From Slackia sp. ZJ119 (GTDB taxonomy: Bacteria > Actinomycetota > Coriobacteriia > Coriobacteriales > Eggerthellaceae), in NCBI RefSeq assembly GCF_011039175.1, contig NZ_JAAKEN010000006.1, forward strand, positions 1 through 64,000: a stretch of DNA of 64,000 nt. The letters run 5' to 3'. The position numbers and the translations under genes are program-made. Below, in pieces: positions 52,856-61,115 of this stretch (its first letter is position 1; each line of letters begins with the position of its first letter). The notes beneath the pieces were generated by a model, which saw nothing but the letters and a program-made list of their open reading frames with translations, made no database searches and had not been told where the DNA came from.

Positions 52856-53389
52856 CTATTCCGCTTTGTCAGCAGCGTCCTTCACCGCGTCGGCGGCCGC
52901 ATCGGCAACCTCTTCAGCCTTGTCGGCGACTGCATCGATGACGTCGGTCGCCTTGTCATGAGCGTCGTCGGCGGCCTGCTTCACGTCTTCGGCGTCGACC
53001 TGGGCGGCTTCGGCGTTCTTGGCCACCTGCGACGCGATGCGCTGGCGGGCGGCATCGATCTTCTCGCGCAGCTCGTCGTTCTTCTGGGCGAACGTCGGCT
53101 TCACGTCTTCGACGACTTCCTGGGCCTTCGCGGTCACCTGGTCGTACACTTCCTGGCCCTTGACCTGGGCGTCCTGGGCAAACTGCTGGCCCTTCGCGGC
53201 GACTTCCTGAGCGGCCTGCTGCACGTTGCCGGCAGCCTGATTGCCCATTTCCTGGGCCTCGGCCCAAGCGCCGCCCACTTTTTCAGCCACCATGGAACGC
53301 GTCTGCTGGCCGGAACGAGGGGCGTACAGCAGCCCGAGGATCGCGCCGCCAACAGCACCTACCAGAAACGCTCCGATTTTGTTGCTCAT
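52856..53389 (-). CDS. YtxH-domain protein with long amphipathic helix
   Basis: A 177-residue protein; ATG at 53389 follows AAGGAGG by 5 nt. Residues about 5-30 (GAFLVGAVGGAILGLLYAPR) are the single hydrophobic segment and the YAPRSG(x)xTR motif of the YtxH family. The rest is a long Ala/Lys/Asp/Glu helix built of roughly 11-residue units (AQDAQVKGQEV, DAVADKAEEVA), like LEA or apolipoprotein repeats. YtxH proteins are associated with general stress. A membrane-surface role is likely. Confidence 0.92.
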   Translation of the reverse strand: MSNKIGAFLVGAVGGAILGLLYAPRSGQQTRSMVAEKVGGAWAEAQEMGNQAAGNVQQAAQEVAAKGQQFAQDAQVKGQEVYDQVTAKAQEVVEDVKPTFAQKNDELREKIDAARQRIASQVAKNAEAAQVDAEDVKQAADDAHDKATDVIDAVADKAEEVADAAADAVKDAADKAE

Positions 53390-53783
53390 AGCAACCTCCT
53401 TACCATTTTTGGAATCGTGTTCCGCAATCGATGGCCCCATTATACGTGGGTTCCTTAGATTTACGAGGGAATCCACCACAGCCCTATCATTCGGTTGCCG
53501 TTTCGTTTTGCCTGCGTAAAGCACATGCCGACCGGCCGGCGGCACTGCATCTGCCGAAGACGGAGACAGAACCTGGAGGCGAACAGCACCCTCGAAAGCG
53601 GCACTTGAAAGCAGGCGGCGACCGGGAGGGGCGGCGACGGGAGGCAGCACCTGCGAGGCGACGGGACGGCGACCGGTATAGGCGGCACCGGCGCACACAG
53701 AACCCGGAAGGGGCGGCACTGGAAGGTCGGAATATGTACAGAATCACAAGCTATGGCAGCGTTTGACAACGAAAGCGGGAATA
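53390..53783. other. Spacer with degenerate GGCGGCAC-type repeats, no gene
   Basis: Positions about 53520-53720 are imperfect repeats of GGCGGCACTG/GGCGACGGG units on the plus strand. No credible gene. Confidence 0.5.
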
Positions 53784-53936
53784 TTGTGCAGTTGTGCAGG
53801 CTGTGGCAGAAGGCCTTCGCCGCCGGAAACGGCCGCACGCTTCCGACCTGCGGTTTTACTACAGAATACTTTGTTGGAAGCAACAAATGGCCCTGAAACA
53901 GCGGAAATGCCTGCCATAGCCTGCACAACTGTACAA
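53784..53936. repeat. 153-bp element with 26-bp inverted-repeat ends
   Basis: TTGTGCAGTTGTGCAGGCTG begins the left arm (53784-53809). The right arm (53911-53936) is its complement with two mismatches in 26. The 101-nt interior shows no gene. Further CAGAAGG/CCTTCTG matches lie just inside the left arm and outside the right. It may be a small transposon-derived repeat or a regulatory dyad. Confidence 0.7.
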
Positions 53937-53964
53937 GAATCCGGCGCCTTCTGCCATAAGCCGC

Positions 53965-53993
53965 AAAAAGGGCGCCTCAACCGAAGCGCCCTA
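53965..53993 (-). terminator. Terminator of the TPM-PspA operon
   Basis: On the minus strand GGGCGC-TTCGGTTGAG-GCGCCC is followed by TTTTT. Confidence 0.85.
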
Positions 53994-54233
53994 TGAAAAC
54001 GGCCCGCGATGGCCGCCAGCCAAGCCGATAACGAACTTTCGCCCGCCTGCGACACGTTGCACTTGCCACATGCTGCGCACTCCGCACGTGCCAGCCGGCC
54101 AACCGGTGCTGCCGTGTCCGCCGTACACCAGCCGGCGACACTGCCGCACCCGCCGCCATGCCGACCGGGCGGCGCTTCCGCCTTCGCTTCATACGCTGGA
54201 CAGCAGTGCCGCTGCATCTGCCGCATTTCTACC

Positions 54234-54920
54234 TTACTGGTCGAGCCCCATTTCCCGCTTCAGCTTCGCCAGCTCGTCTTCTACGCCGGCATCCTGGTTG
54301 ACCGAGGCATACTTGTCTTCCAGCTGCGCAACGGGATCCGCCGTGCGCGACGACAGCTGCGACATGGCGTTCGCCTCGTCCAGCATGCGGTCGGCCTTTT
54401 CCTCCATGCGCTCAAACGCGCCCATGGAGTCGGCCATCTTGTCGGCGCCCGAGGTCATTTTGTTGACCTTTTCGGTCGTCTTTGCGACGGCCACCTTCGC
54501 CTTCACGGCCTCGCGACGACCCTTCAGCTGGTTGATGTCGTCGACCAGCTTGTCGTGCATCTCGCGCATCTTGTCGGCGTTGGCCTTCGCGCTGGCGTAC
54601 GACTCCTGCAGGCTGGCCAGCTTGGCCTCGTATTCCTGCTTCTCGCGCAGGAAGGTTCGCGCGTCGTCCTCTTCGCCGGCGGAAAGCGCCGTCCGCGCAA
54701 GCTTGTCGTACTTCGCGACGGCCTGGTTGCATTCCTCCACGGCACGCTTCGAACGCTGCTCCTCGGCCATGACGCCGGCGGTCTCGCGCTTGACTTGGGC
54801 CAGATCGTCCTGCATTTCAATGAGGTACTGGTCGATCATTTTCGCCGGGTCTTCGGCCTTGTCGAGCAGGTCGTTGATGTTGGCTTTGATAATGCTTGCA
54901 GCACGATCGAGGATACCCAT
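54234..54920 (-). CDS. pspA: PspA/IM30 membrane-stress protein
   Basis: A 228-residue coiled-coil protein of the ESCRT-III-like PspA/Vipp1 family. MGILDRAASIIKANINDLLDKAEDPAKMIDQYL is the classic start (amphipathic helix a0, then the AEDP hinge). Long heptad-rich helices follow to about residue 200. It oligomerises on stressed membranes and limits proton leak. It lies 41 nt after the TPM-domain gene on the same strand, and the pair ends at a terminator at 53965. The association of PspA with TPM/YgcG-type proteins is common. Confidence 0.96.
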   Translation of the reverse strand: MGILDRAASIIKANINDLLDKAEDPAKMIDQYLIEMQDDLAQVKRETAGVMAEEQRSKRAVEECNQAVAKYDKLARTALSAGEEDDARTFLREKQEYEAKLASLQESYASAKANADKMREMHDKLVDDINQLKGRREAVKAKVAVAKTTEKVNKMTSGADKMADSMGAFERMEEKADRMLDEANAMSQLSSRTADPVAQLEDKYASVNQDAGVEDELAKLKREMGLDQ

Positions 54921-54961
54921 GATTGCTCCTATCTACGAGAATGGGCTCGGTGCTTACCGGT

Positions 54962-56191
54962 CTATGAATTCGCCCCGGGAGGGGTTGCATCCGAAGAAAT
55001 GCCTGGTGAAGAGGCTGCGGAAGAACCTGCCGAAGCCGCCGGCGCACTTTCGCCGACGACGTCCGCATACTTCTTCTCGAGGTCTTCCAGGTCCTTGTCG
55101 CCGAACGTTTCGAGCGGCGTGTTGATGAAGCGCTCCAGCCGCGCGGCCTCTTCGGCCTCCTTCTGCCTTTTGCGGGCCTGCGCGTTCAGCACGACGACAA
55201 CGACGAGCATCGCCGCGCCGATGACCAAAAACACGATGGCGACAACGCTGTCTGCGGCACCGTTCCCGCCTCCCATCAGGTCGTTTGCCGTTTCGGCGAA
55301 CGCGTCGGAGAAGACTTCCTCGTCGGAGTCGGCCGAAGCGTAGGCGTGGTCGAGGTTGTTCGCGAGCGTGCTTGCGGCGTTCTCGTCCATGAAGGCCTTC
55401 GCCTGCGACCCGGCCCACCAGCCGGCCGTCCAGCCGCCGTGGCCGTTGTCGCAAAACACCAGTATAAGGTGGGCCTCGTCGCTGAAGAGCTGGTCGTAGA
55501 GGCTTTGCGCCCGGCTGGTGCATTCGTCTTCCGAAGTGGTGGCGCCGTTCGGGAGGATGTAGACGTACGGCTGGATGCCCGTGGCCTCGTAGAACTGCCG
55601 CAGGCCCTTTTCGAGGGCAGCCTGGTCGTGGATCCAGTCGCCGTCCTCGTCGGTGTAGTAGGCGGTCTCCTTCGCCGCGCCGGCGGGCAGAGCCTCGTAT
55701 TCGTGGGCCGGGGTCGCGCAGGACGACACCAGGACGAACAGCCCGACGACCACGAACAGGACGCCGAGCACCGTGAGGGCGGTCTTCAAGCAGCCGTGCT
55801 GGCTTTTCTGCAGTTGACCTGGGGCGTTAGGATCGATGGTCGGCTTGGGGGCAGAGCCTTGCCAACCCGGCGCCGCCGCAGGCTGGCTCGGCGCCGCATA
55901 GACGGGCTGGCCGGTGGGCGCAGAGGGCTGCTGGGGCTGGCCTTGCCCTTGGCGCTCGCCGCGCGACTGGCCGACGAGCATGCCAGCCAAGAAAGGCCAG
56001 AACGACCCGCCGCCGTGATGATGCGGTCCGGGGGGCATGTGTCCGGGGCCGCCGCTGCGACCGCCGCCGCCAAAGAAGAAGTCGCCGCCTCCGCCGCCGG
56101 AGAAGCCGCCGCCTCCACGGCCGCCGCCCGAAAATCCGCCGCCTCCTCCGCCACCGCCGGAGAAGCCGCCGCCTCCGCCCGATCGACCCAT
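54962..56191 (-). CDS. TPM-domain membrane protein with N-terminal Gly-rich tract
   Basis: A 409-residue protein; ATG at 56191 follows AAGGAGG. Residues 1-60 are almost pure Gly/Ser/Phe (GGGFSGGGG repeats). YgcG-type proteins usually carry such a tail at the C terminus, so the order is unusual. A Gln/Pro/Ala linker and one membrane helix (about 135-158, LTVLGVLFVVVGLFVLVSSC) follow. Then comes the TPM domain (about 185-300: GLRQFYEATGIQPYVYILP, LILVFCDN). A second helix spans about 315-340, with a charged tail. It probably works with PspA in envelope stress. Confidence 0.85.
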   Translation of the reverse strand: MGRSGGGGGFSGGGGGGGGFSGGGRGGGGFSGGGGGDFFFGGGGRSGGPGHMPPGPHHHGGGSFWPFLAGMLVGQSRGERQGQGQPQQPSAPTGQPVYAAPSQPAAAPGWQGSAPKPTIDPNAPGQLQKSQHGCLKTALTVLGVLFVVVGLFVLVSSCATPAHEYEALPAGAAKETAYYTDEDGDWIHDQAALEKGLRQFYEATGIQPYVYILPNGATTSEDECTSRAQSLYDQLFSDEAHLILVFCDNGHGGWTAGWWAGSQAKAFMDENAASTLANNLDHAYASADSDEEVFSDAFAETANDLMGGGNGAADSVVAIVFLVIGAAMLVVVVVLNAQARKRQKEAEEAARLERFINTPLETFGDKDLEDLEKKYADVVGESAPAASAGSSAASSPGISSDATPPGANS

Positions 56192-56687
56192 GACGGCCTC
56201 CTTCCATCAGTGTTGTTATCGGCTTTTTATAGTACCGCAAGCGTCCACAATCCGGAACGCCTGTATCAATTCGCCACACGGCGAAAACCGCGAGGGGTAG
56301 AAGCGGAAGCGGGCGACGCGGCACTGCGGCTGGCGGCGGGCGGGATGCTTCTGCGGGCGGCGGGCGGCAGGCGCTGCGGCGGCGGGATGCTGCGGACGGC
56401 GCGGGCGGCAGGCGCTGCGGCGACGGGATGCTGCTGCGGGCAGCGCGACGGCGGGCGGCGGGATGCCGCGGCGGCGCTGCTGCCGCCCCCTGCTGCCGCT
56501 CCCTCGACTGCACCTGTAAAGGGACTGTTGATGGAATTCCGCCTTCTGCTCACAGGCAAGCTTCATACTGGATTTCATACGACTCAGCAAAATAACCGAA
56601 CATGCTTGCAAAACGCGATAAAACCCCAGGCAAATACCACCTTTTGCGAGCATGTTCACGCCACGGGTGCAACGGAAGAGGACGAAT
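56192..56687. repeat. Divergent spacer with a GCGGCGGGC-type repeat tract
   Basis: Positions 56280-56515 are imperfect tandem units of GGCGGGCGGCRGGCGCTGCGGC type. The remaining 170 bp before 56688 are more AT-rich and likely hold the promoter of the DHA2-CBS gene. No gene is present. Confidence 0.65.
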
Positions 56688-58643
56688 ATGGGACTTACGC
56701 GCAAACAAATCATCATGCTGGCGGTGCTGGTGTTCGGCACCTTCGTGACCGTGCTCAACCAGACGGTCGTCGCGCCGGTGCTGCCGTCGGTCATGGCGGA
56801 AATGTCGGTCGACGCCGCGACCGCACAATGGCTCACCACCGGGTTTACCCTGGTCAATGCCATCATGATCCCCACGACCGCCTTCCTTGTCGACCGCTTC
56901 ACCACGCGCAGCCTTTTCTTGGTCTCCATGGCCGTGTTCACCGTCGGCAGCGTGCTGGCCGCTTGGGGGCCCAACTTCGGCGTGCTTTTGGGAGGTCGCC
57001 TCGTGCAGGCCGTCGGCGCCGGCATCCTCATGCCGCTCGTCATGACCGTGCTTATGTGGACCTTCCCGGTCAGCAAAAGAGGCACCGCCATGGGGCTATT
57101 CGGCATCGTCATCGCGTTCGGCCCGGCCATCGGCCCAACGGCGGCCGGCATCATCATCGACCGCGCCACCTGGCACGACATGTTCTTCATCATCGCCGGG
57201 CTGTCGATCGCGGTCATCCTCGTCGGGCTGTTCACGCTTGAGCGAGGCGGCGAAACGAACAAGGACGTTCGCCTCGACGTGCTCTCGGTCGTCCTTTCCA
57301 CCCTTGGCTTCGGCGGGCTTTTGTACGGGCTGTCGCTCATCGGCAGCTACGGCGTCTCCATCGACTCGGCCGTCGGCACGGTCGTCGGCGTCGTGGGCAT
57401 CGTCGCGTTCTTCCGCCGCCAGCTGCGCATGGACCAGCCCATGCTGCAGGTGCGCGTGCTGCAAAACCGCAAGTTCCTCATCGCGACCATCATCGGCATG
57501 ATCGTCCAAGGTGCGCTTCTGGCCGCAGGCATCCTGGTGCCGATCCTGCTGCAGTCCTACATGGGCTATTCGGCCACGGCATCGGGCCTGGTCCTGCTGC
57601 CGGGCGCCATCATCATGGGCGCCATGGGCCCGGTCGCCGGCCGCCTGTTCGACCGCCACGGACCGCGGGCGCTGTCGATCATCGGCACGGGCATCCTGAC
57701 GCTCACCACCATCGCCTTCTGCTTCTCGGGACCCAACACCACCATCATCGGGCTGGCCGTCCTCTACACCATCCGCTTGTTCTCGCTGTCGCTCGTCAAC
57801 ATGCCCATCACGACCTGGGGCATGAACGCGCTGCCAAACAACCTGGTCAACCATGGGACGTCGGTCAACAACACGCTGCGCCAGGTCGCCGGATCGCTCG
57901 GGACGGCCATCATCATTTCGGCCTCGACCGTCGCGACCAACCTCAGTGCGCCCCGCATCGGGCAGACGGCCGCGAACTTTTTCGGGATCGACATGGCGTT
58001 CGCCGTCGCAAGCGTGCTGTGCCTGATCGCGTTCGGCCTGGTCGTCGCGTTCGTGAAAAACAAGCCCGGCGACACATGCGAAAACGACGCCGACAACGCA
58101 CGCCGCACCGTCCTGGAGGCCATCATGAAGCGCGACGTGTTCACCCTGCCCGAGACCGCGAAGGTGTCCGAGGCCATGAAACTGCTGGTCGACAAGGGGG
58201 TCAGCGCCGTGCCACTCGTGAACGCGACGGGCGAGGCGACGGGCTTCATCTCCGACGGCGACATCATGCGCAACCTGTCGAAGCGCTCGACGATGATGAT
58301 GGACCCGATCGTCATGATCATGCAGATGTCCGACGCCGACGGCAGCAACAAAGACTTCGCGCGGAAGCTGGAAGCGCTGATGGACATGCCCGCCAGCGCC
58401 ATCGGGTCGAAGGGCATTATCGGGGTGGACGTGCACGCCGACCTGCCCGAAGTGTGCCGCGTGCTGGGCGAGAACCACCTGAAGAAGGTGCCGGTGCTTG
58501 ACGACGGGCGCATCGTGGGCGTGATCAACCGGTCCGACATCACGCATTACTCGATGGAGCGTTACCTCGCCGAACGTGCGCTGACCAGGACGTCCGACGG
58601 AGAAGCGGGCGTAAGCGACGACGCGGCAAGACCGCGGGAGTAG
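56688..58643 (+). CDS. DHA2-family MFS transporter fused to two CBS domains
   Basis: A 651-residue protein; the ATG at 56688 (MGLTRKQIIML) follows AGAGGACG. Residues 1-465 are a 14-helix drug:proton antiporter with VLNQTVVAPVLPSVMAEM (DHA2 motif D1), FLVDRFTTRSLFL (motif A) and GRLVQAVGAGILMPLVMTV (motif C region). Residues about 490-640 are a Bateman pair of CBS domains (MKRDVFTLPETAKVSEAMKL; DLPEVCRVLGENHLKKVPVL). CBS pairs sense adenosyl nucleotides or SAM, and this fusion implies energy- or ligand-gated efflux. The combination is unusual. Confidence 0.92.
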   Translation: MGLTRKQIIMLAVLVFGTFVTVLNQTVVAPVLPSVMAEMSVDAATAQWLTTGFTLVNAIMIPTTAFLVDRFTTRSLFLVSMAVFTVGSVLAAWGPNFGVLLGGRLVQAVGAGILMPLVMTVLMWTFPVSKRGTAMGLFGIVIAFGPAIGPTAAGIIIDRATWHDMFFIIAGLSIAVILVGLFTLERGGETNKDVRLDVLSVVLSTLGFGGLLYGLSLIGSYGVSIDSAVGTVVGVVGIVAFFRRQLRMDQPMLQVRVLQNRKFLIATIIGMIVQGALLAAGILVPILLQSYMGYSATASGLVLLPGAIIMGAMGPVAGRLFDRHGPRALSIIGTGILTLTTIAFCFSGPNTTIIGLAVLYTIRLFSLSLVNMPITTWGMNALPNNLVNHGTSVNNTLRQVAGSLGTAIIISASTVATNLSAPRIGQTAANFFGIDMAFAVASVLCLIAFGLVVAFVKNKPGDTCENDADNARRTVLEAIMKRDVFTLPETAKVSEAMKLLVDKGVSAVPLVNATGEATGFISDGDIMRNLSKRSTMMMDPIVMIMQMSDADGSNKDFARKLEALMDMPASAIGSKGIIGVDVHADLPEVCRVLGENHLKKVPVLDDGRIVGVINRSDITHYSMERYLAERALTRTSDGEAGVSDDAARPRE

Positions 58644-58851
58644 CGGCGCGACGGCGGTAGCACGGCGGAAGCAGTGCCGCGGCGCGACGGCAGTGTTGCG
58701 GCGCGGTGGTAGTGCGACGGCGGGAGTGCCGTGGGGGCAGTGTTGCGGCGGCGCGGGGCGGCGCGGCGGTAGTGCCGCAGCGGCAGTAGTGCCACGGGAG
58801 CGCGGCGCCGCCTCCCGATGCGCACAATTGGTGCCGTTTTTCAGCGGCCGC
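58644..58851. repeat. GCGGYAGTGC degenerate repeat tract
   Basis: From 58646 to about 58806 the plus strand repeats GCGRCGGYAGTG-like units. It lies between the DHA2-CBS stop and the promoter of the flavoprotein gene. Confidence 0.7.
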
Positions 58852-58920
58852 TTGTCGCTTTACCCATGCGCGACTATACTCAGTCAACCTGTCGGCGCCG
58901 CCTGGCGCCAGGCGGCGCCG
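58852..58920 (+). promoter_or_regulatory. Promoter with 28-bp perfect palindrome downstream
   Basis: A -35-like TTGTCG (58852-58857) and -10 TATACT (58875-58880) are 17 bp apart. Thirteen bases after the -10 box is a perfect 28-bp palindrome (58893-58920: CGGCGCCGCCTGGC and its complement). It would overlap or follow the transcription start of the flavoprotein gene, a typical repressor-site position. Confidence 0.7.
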
Positions 58921-59005
58921 CAATGCAAACACGCCGTCACGCCCCGTTGCAACCAGAGCACGAACAACCCCATGACCAGCCACAACGACTCGAAGGGAGC
59001 CCTCT

Positions 59006-60559
59006 GTGAAACGCCGTGATTTCGTCAAGATGCTGGGGCTTTCCGGAGCAGCAGCCGCCGTCGCCGCCACGTCCTTCGCCGGATGCAACGCGATCGCCCC
59101 TGGCACCGCCGACGTGCCCGACGATCCCGCCGCCCTCGACCCCAACGACCTCGCCGTCGCCGGCATGCCCGCCGCCATCACCTTCGAAAACAAGGCCGAC
59201 GTGCTCGTCGTCGGCAGCGGCATCGCGGGTCTTTCTGCTGCATACCCCCTGGCCAAGGCTGGAAAATCGGTCATCGTCGCCGAGAAGCTCAACCTGCTGG
59301 GCGGCCAAGCGGTCAACTCCAACGGCGTTCTGCACGTGGCCGGCACCGACGTCCAGAAGCAGGCCGGCGTGAGCGACGACGTCGACAGCGCCTGGGAGCG
59401 CCGCCAGACGCACCTCAAGGCGCTCGGCCTGACCGACTTCGACCGTGCCAAAACGCTGTTCTACAGCGCAACCGAATGGGCAAACCTCCTGGTCAACGAG
59501 TGCGGCGCCACGTTCGAAAGCCCGAAAGACTACGCCGACGAGGGCTTGAACGAAGGCATCCTGCTGCCAAAGCTGGGCATCGGCGACATGAAGAGCGTCA
59601 TGATGCCGCTGCGCGACACGCTCATGGACCTGGGCGTCACGTTTCTGACCGACTATCGCGCCGTCGCTTTTATTTCCGCAGGTCGAGACGGTATTTGCGG
59701 GATGCGTTTCAGCGTCGACAAGCTGTCGGGCGTTGCAGACGTGTACGCGAAGGCCGTCGTCGTCGCCACGGGCGGCTTCTCGAGCAGCCAAGAGCTCATC
59801 CACGAAACGGCACCCGGCTGGGAGCAGGCCGGCTGCTACACGTTCTCGGCCACCGGCGACGGACAGCGCTTCTGCTCGATGGCGGGAGCCGCGCTGGCAG
59901 GCATGGACGGCGCCGTCTTTCTGACCAGCGACATTCCGTGGGCGGCCGAGTGGGGACGTTTCGCGCCGACGCTTATTGTTGATCCGCAGGGTAATCGTTT
60001 TGCCCGCGAAGACGAGGTGACCGAGGCGGCCGCCACCTGCTTTAAAAACGTGCTGGGATACTGGTGGACCGTTTTCGACGGCCAGCTCGCGCAATCGAGC
60101 CAAGGCCGCAGCGTCGCCGAGGTGACCAGCAAAAACAAGACGCGGCTCATAGGCCCGTTCGACACGAAGGCCGAGCTGGCCAAAGCGATGGGGCTCGCAG
60201 AAAACGCTCTTGACCAGGCGTTTGAGGACTACGACACCATAGTGGAGAAAAAGGCAGACACTGCGTTCGGACGCACGGCCCAGCTGAAAGCGCTCGTGCC
60301 GCCGTATTACGCGCTGAAGCAGCGGCCGGTGCGCTTCCTGACGCTGGGCGGCCCGAACATCGACGACGACGGGCGCGTGCTAGGGGCAACGGGGCTCGCA
60401 ATTCCGCACATGTACTGCTGCGGGGCGGTCGCAAACGGAGGCGGCGAGGGACTGGCGTCAAGCGGAGCCTGCGGCCTGATGGTAGGACGCGCCGTGCTGG
60501 ACGATCTGAACCAGGCAGAAGCAGAAGCGCAGGCGAAGGAAGAGAGCGCGACGAAGTAG
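59006..60559 (+). CDS. Tat-exported FAD-dependent oxidoreductase (fumarate-reductase-like fold)
   Basis: A 517-residue secreted flavoenzyme with a GTG start at 59006, 8 nt after AAGGGAG. A twin-arginine signal (KRRDFVKMLGLSGAAAAV) is followed by FAGC, which may make it a Tat lipoprotein. The FAD Rossmann motif is VLVVGSGIAGLSAAY, followed by EKLNLLGGQAVNSNG. RFAREDE keeps the catalytic-Arg region of fumarate reductases. The His of the HHTMGG segment is absent (here VRFLTLGG), and the C-terminal loop is VANGGGEGLASSGACG. It is therefore unlikely to reduce fumarate. Eggerthellaceae carry many such enzymes for varied organic electron acceptors. Substrate unknown. Confidence 0.93.
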   Translation: MKRRDFVKMLGLSGAAAAVAATSFAGCNAIAPGTADVPDDPAALDPNDLAVAGMPAAITFENKADVLVVGSGIAGLSAAYPLAKAGKSVIVAEKLNLLGGQAVNSNGVLHVAGTDVQKQAGVSDDVDSAWERRQTHLKALGLTDFDRAKTLFYSATEWANLLVNECGATFESPKDYADEGLNEGILLPKLGIGDMKSVMMPLRDTLMDLGVTFLTDYRAVAFISAGRDGICGMRFSVDKLSGVADVYAKAVVVATGGFSSSQELIHETAPGWEQAGCYTFSATGDGQRFCSMAGAALAGMDGAVFLTSDIPWAAEWGRFAPTLIVDPQGNRFAREDEVTEAAATCFKNVLGYWWTVFDGQLAQSSQGRSVAEVTSKNKTRLIGPFDTKAELAKAMGLAENALDQAFEDYDTIVEKKADTAFGRTAQLKALVPPYYALKQRPVRFLTLGGPNIDDDGRVLGATGLAIPHMYCCGAVANGGGEGLASSGACGLMVGRAVLDDLNQAEAEAQAKEESATK

Positions 60560-60801
60560 GAAAAGGCAGAAGCGCGAGGGCGGCTCCCGGACGCCGAGGC
60601 CACAGGAGCGGAAGCGCGAGGACAAAGCCGAGGGTCGGACTTCGGCCGTTCGAGGCAAGCGGCGGCGCGGACATGAGGAGTGCAAAGGCAGCCGCAGAGG
60701 TCGAAGCGCGAAGACGGAGGTCGGGGGCACGACCGCCGAAGCAAAAGCGCGGAGATAGAGGCCGAAAGCGGGCGAATGGCCTGATATGCGGCCTGACTAC
60801 T
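60560..60801. repeat. GAAGCGCGAGG-type degenerate repeat tract
   Basis: The plus strand carries imperfect repeats of GAAGCGCGAGGACGGAGGC units from 60565 to about 60770, running up to the palindromic element. Confidence 0.7.
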
Positions 60802-61042
60802 GTGAAGAATTTGTGTAGTGGAGATTTTTAGGGGTGATTTTCAGGCCTTGTGCATCATTTTTGCTCGTTCCACGCCGTTTTGCTGCCAAAATTCTGTATA
60901 TATACGGCTATATCTTGCGACTTTTCACGAAACCCATGCCCAACAGTCCGAATTGCAAGCCCCGAGAGGCTGTTTTGGGGCCAAAATGATGCGTAAGGCC
61001 TCAATTTCTTGCTACAAAATCTCCACTACACAAATTCTTCAC
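60802..61042. repeat. Nested-palindrome element, copy 4 (241 bp, inverted)
   Basis: The terminal inverted repeats are perfect over 27 bp (60802-60828 and 61016-61042; GTGAAGAATTTGTGTAGTGG begins the left arm). The inner motifs TGCATCATTTTT (from 60850) and CAAAATGATGCG (to 60993) are 48-49 nt inside. GTATATATAC (60896-60905) is centred 98.5 nt from the left end, so this copy is in the opposite orientation to copies 1-3. It lies between convergent genes. Confidence 0.92.
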
Positions 61043-61115
61043 TTTGAAGCACACCGGAAGCGCCTACATCCAGCCGAAAGCCCGCCTCTTCTGCCTGCGA
61101 ATGACCCGCTGCGGC

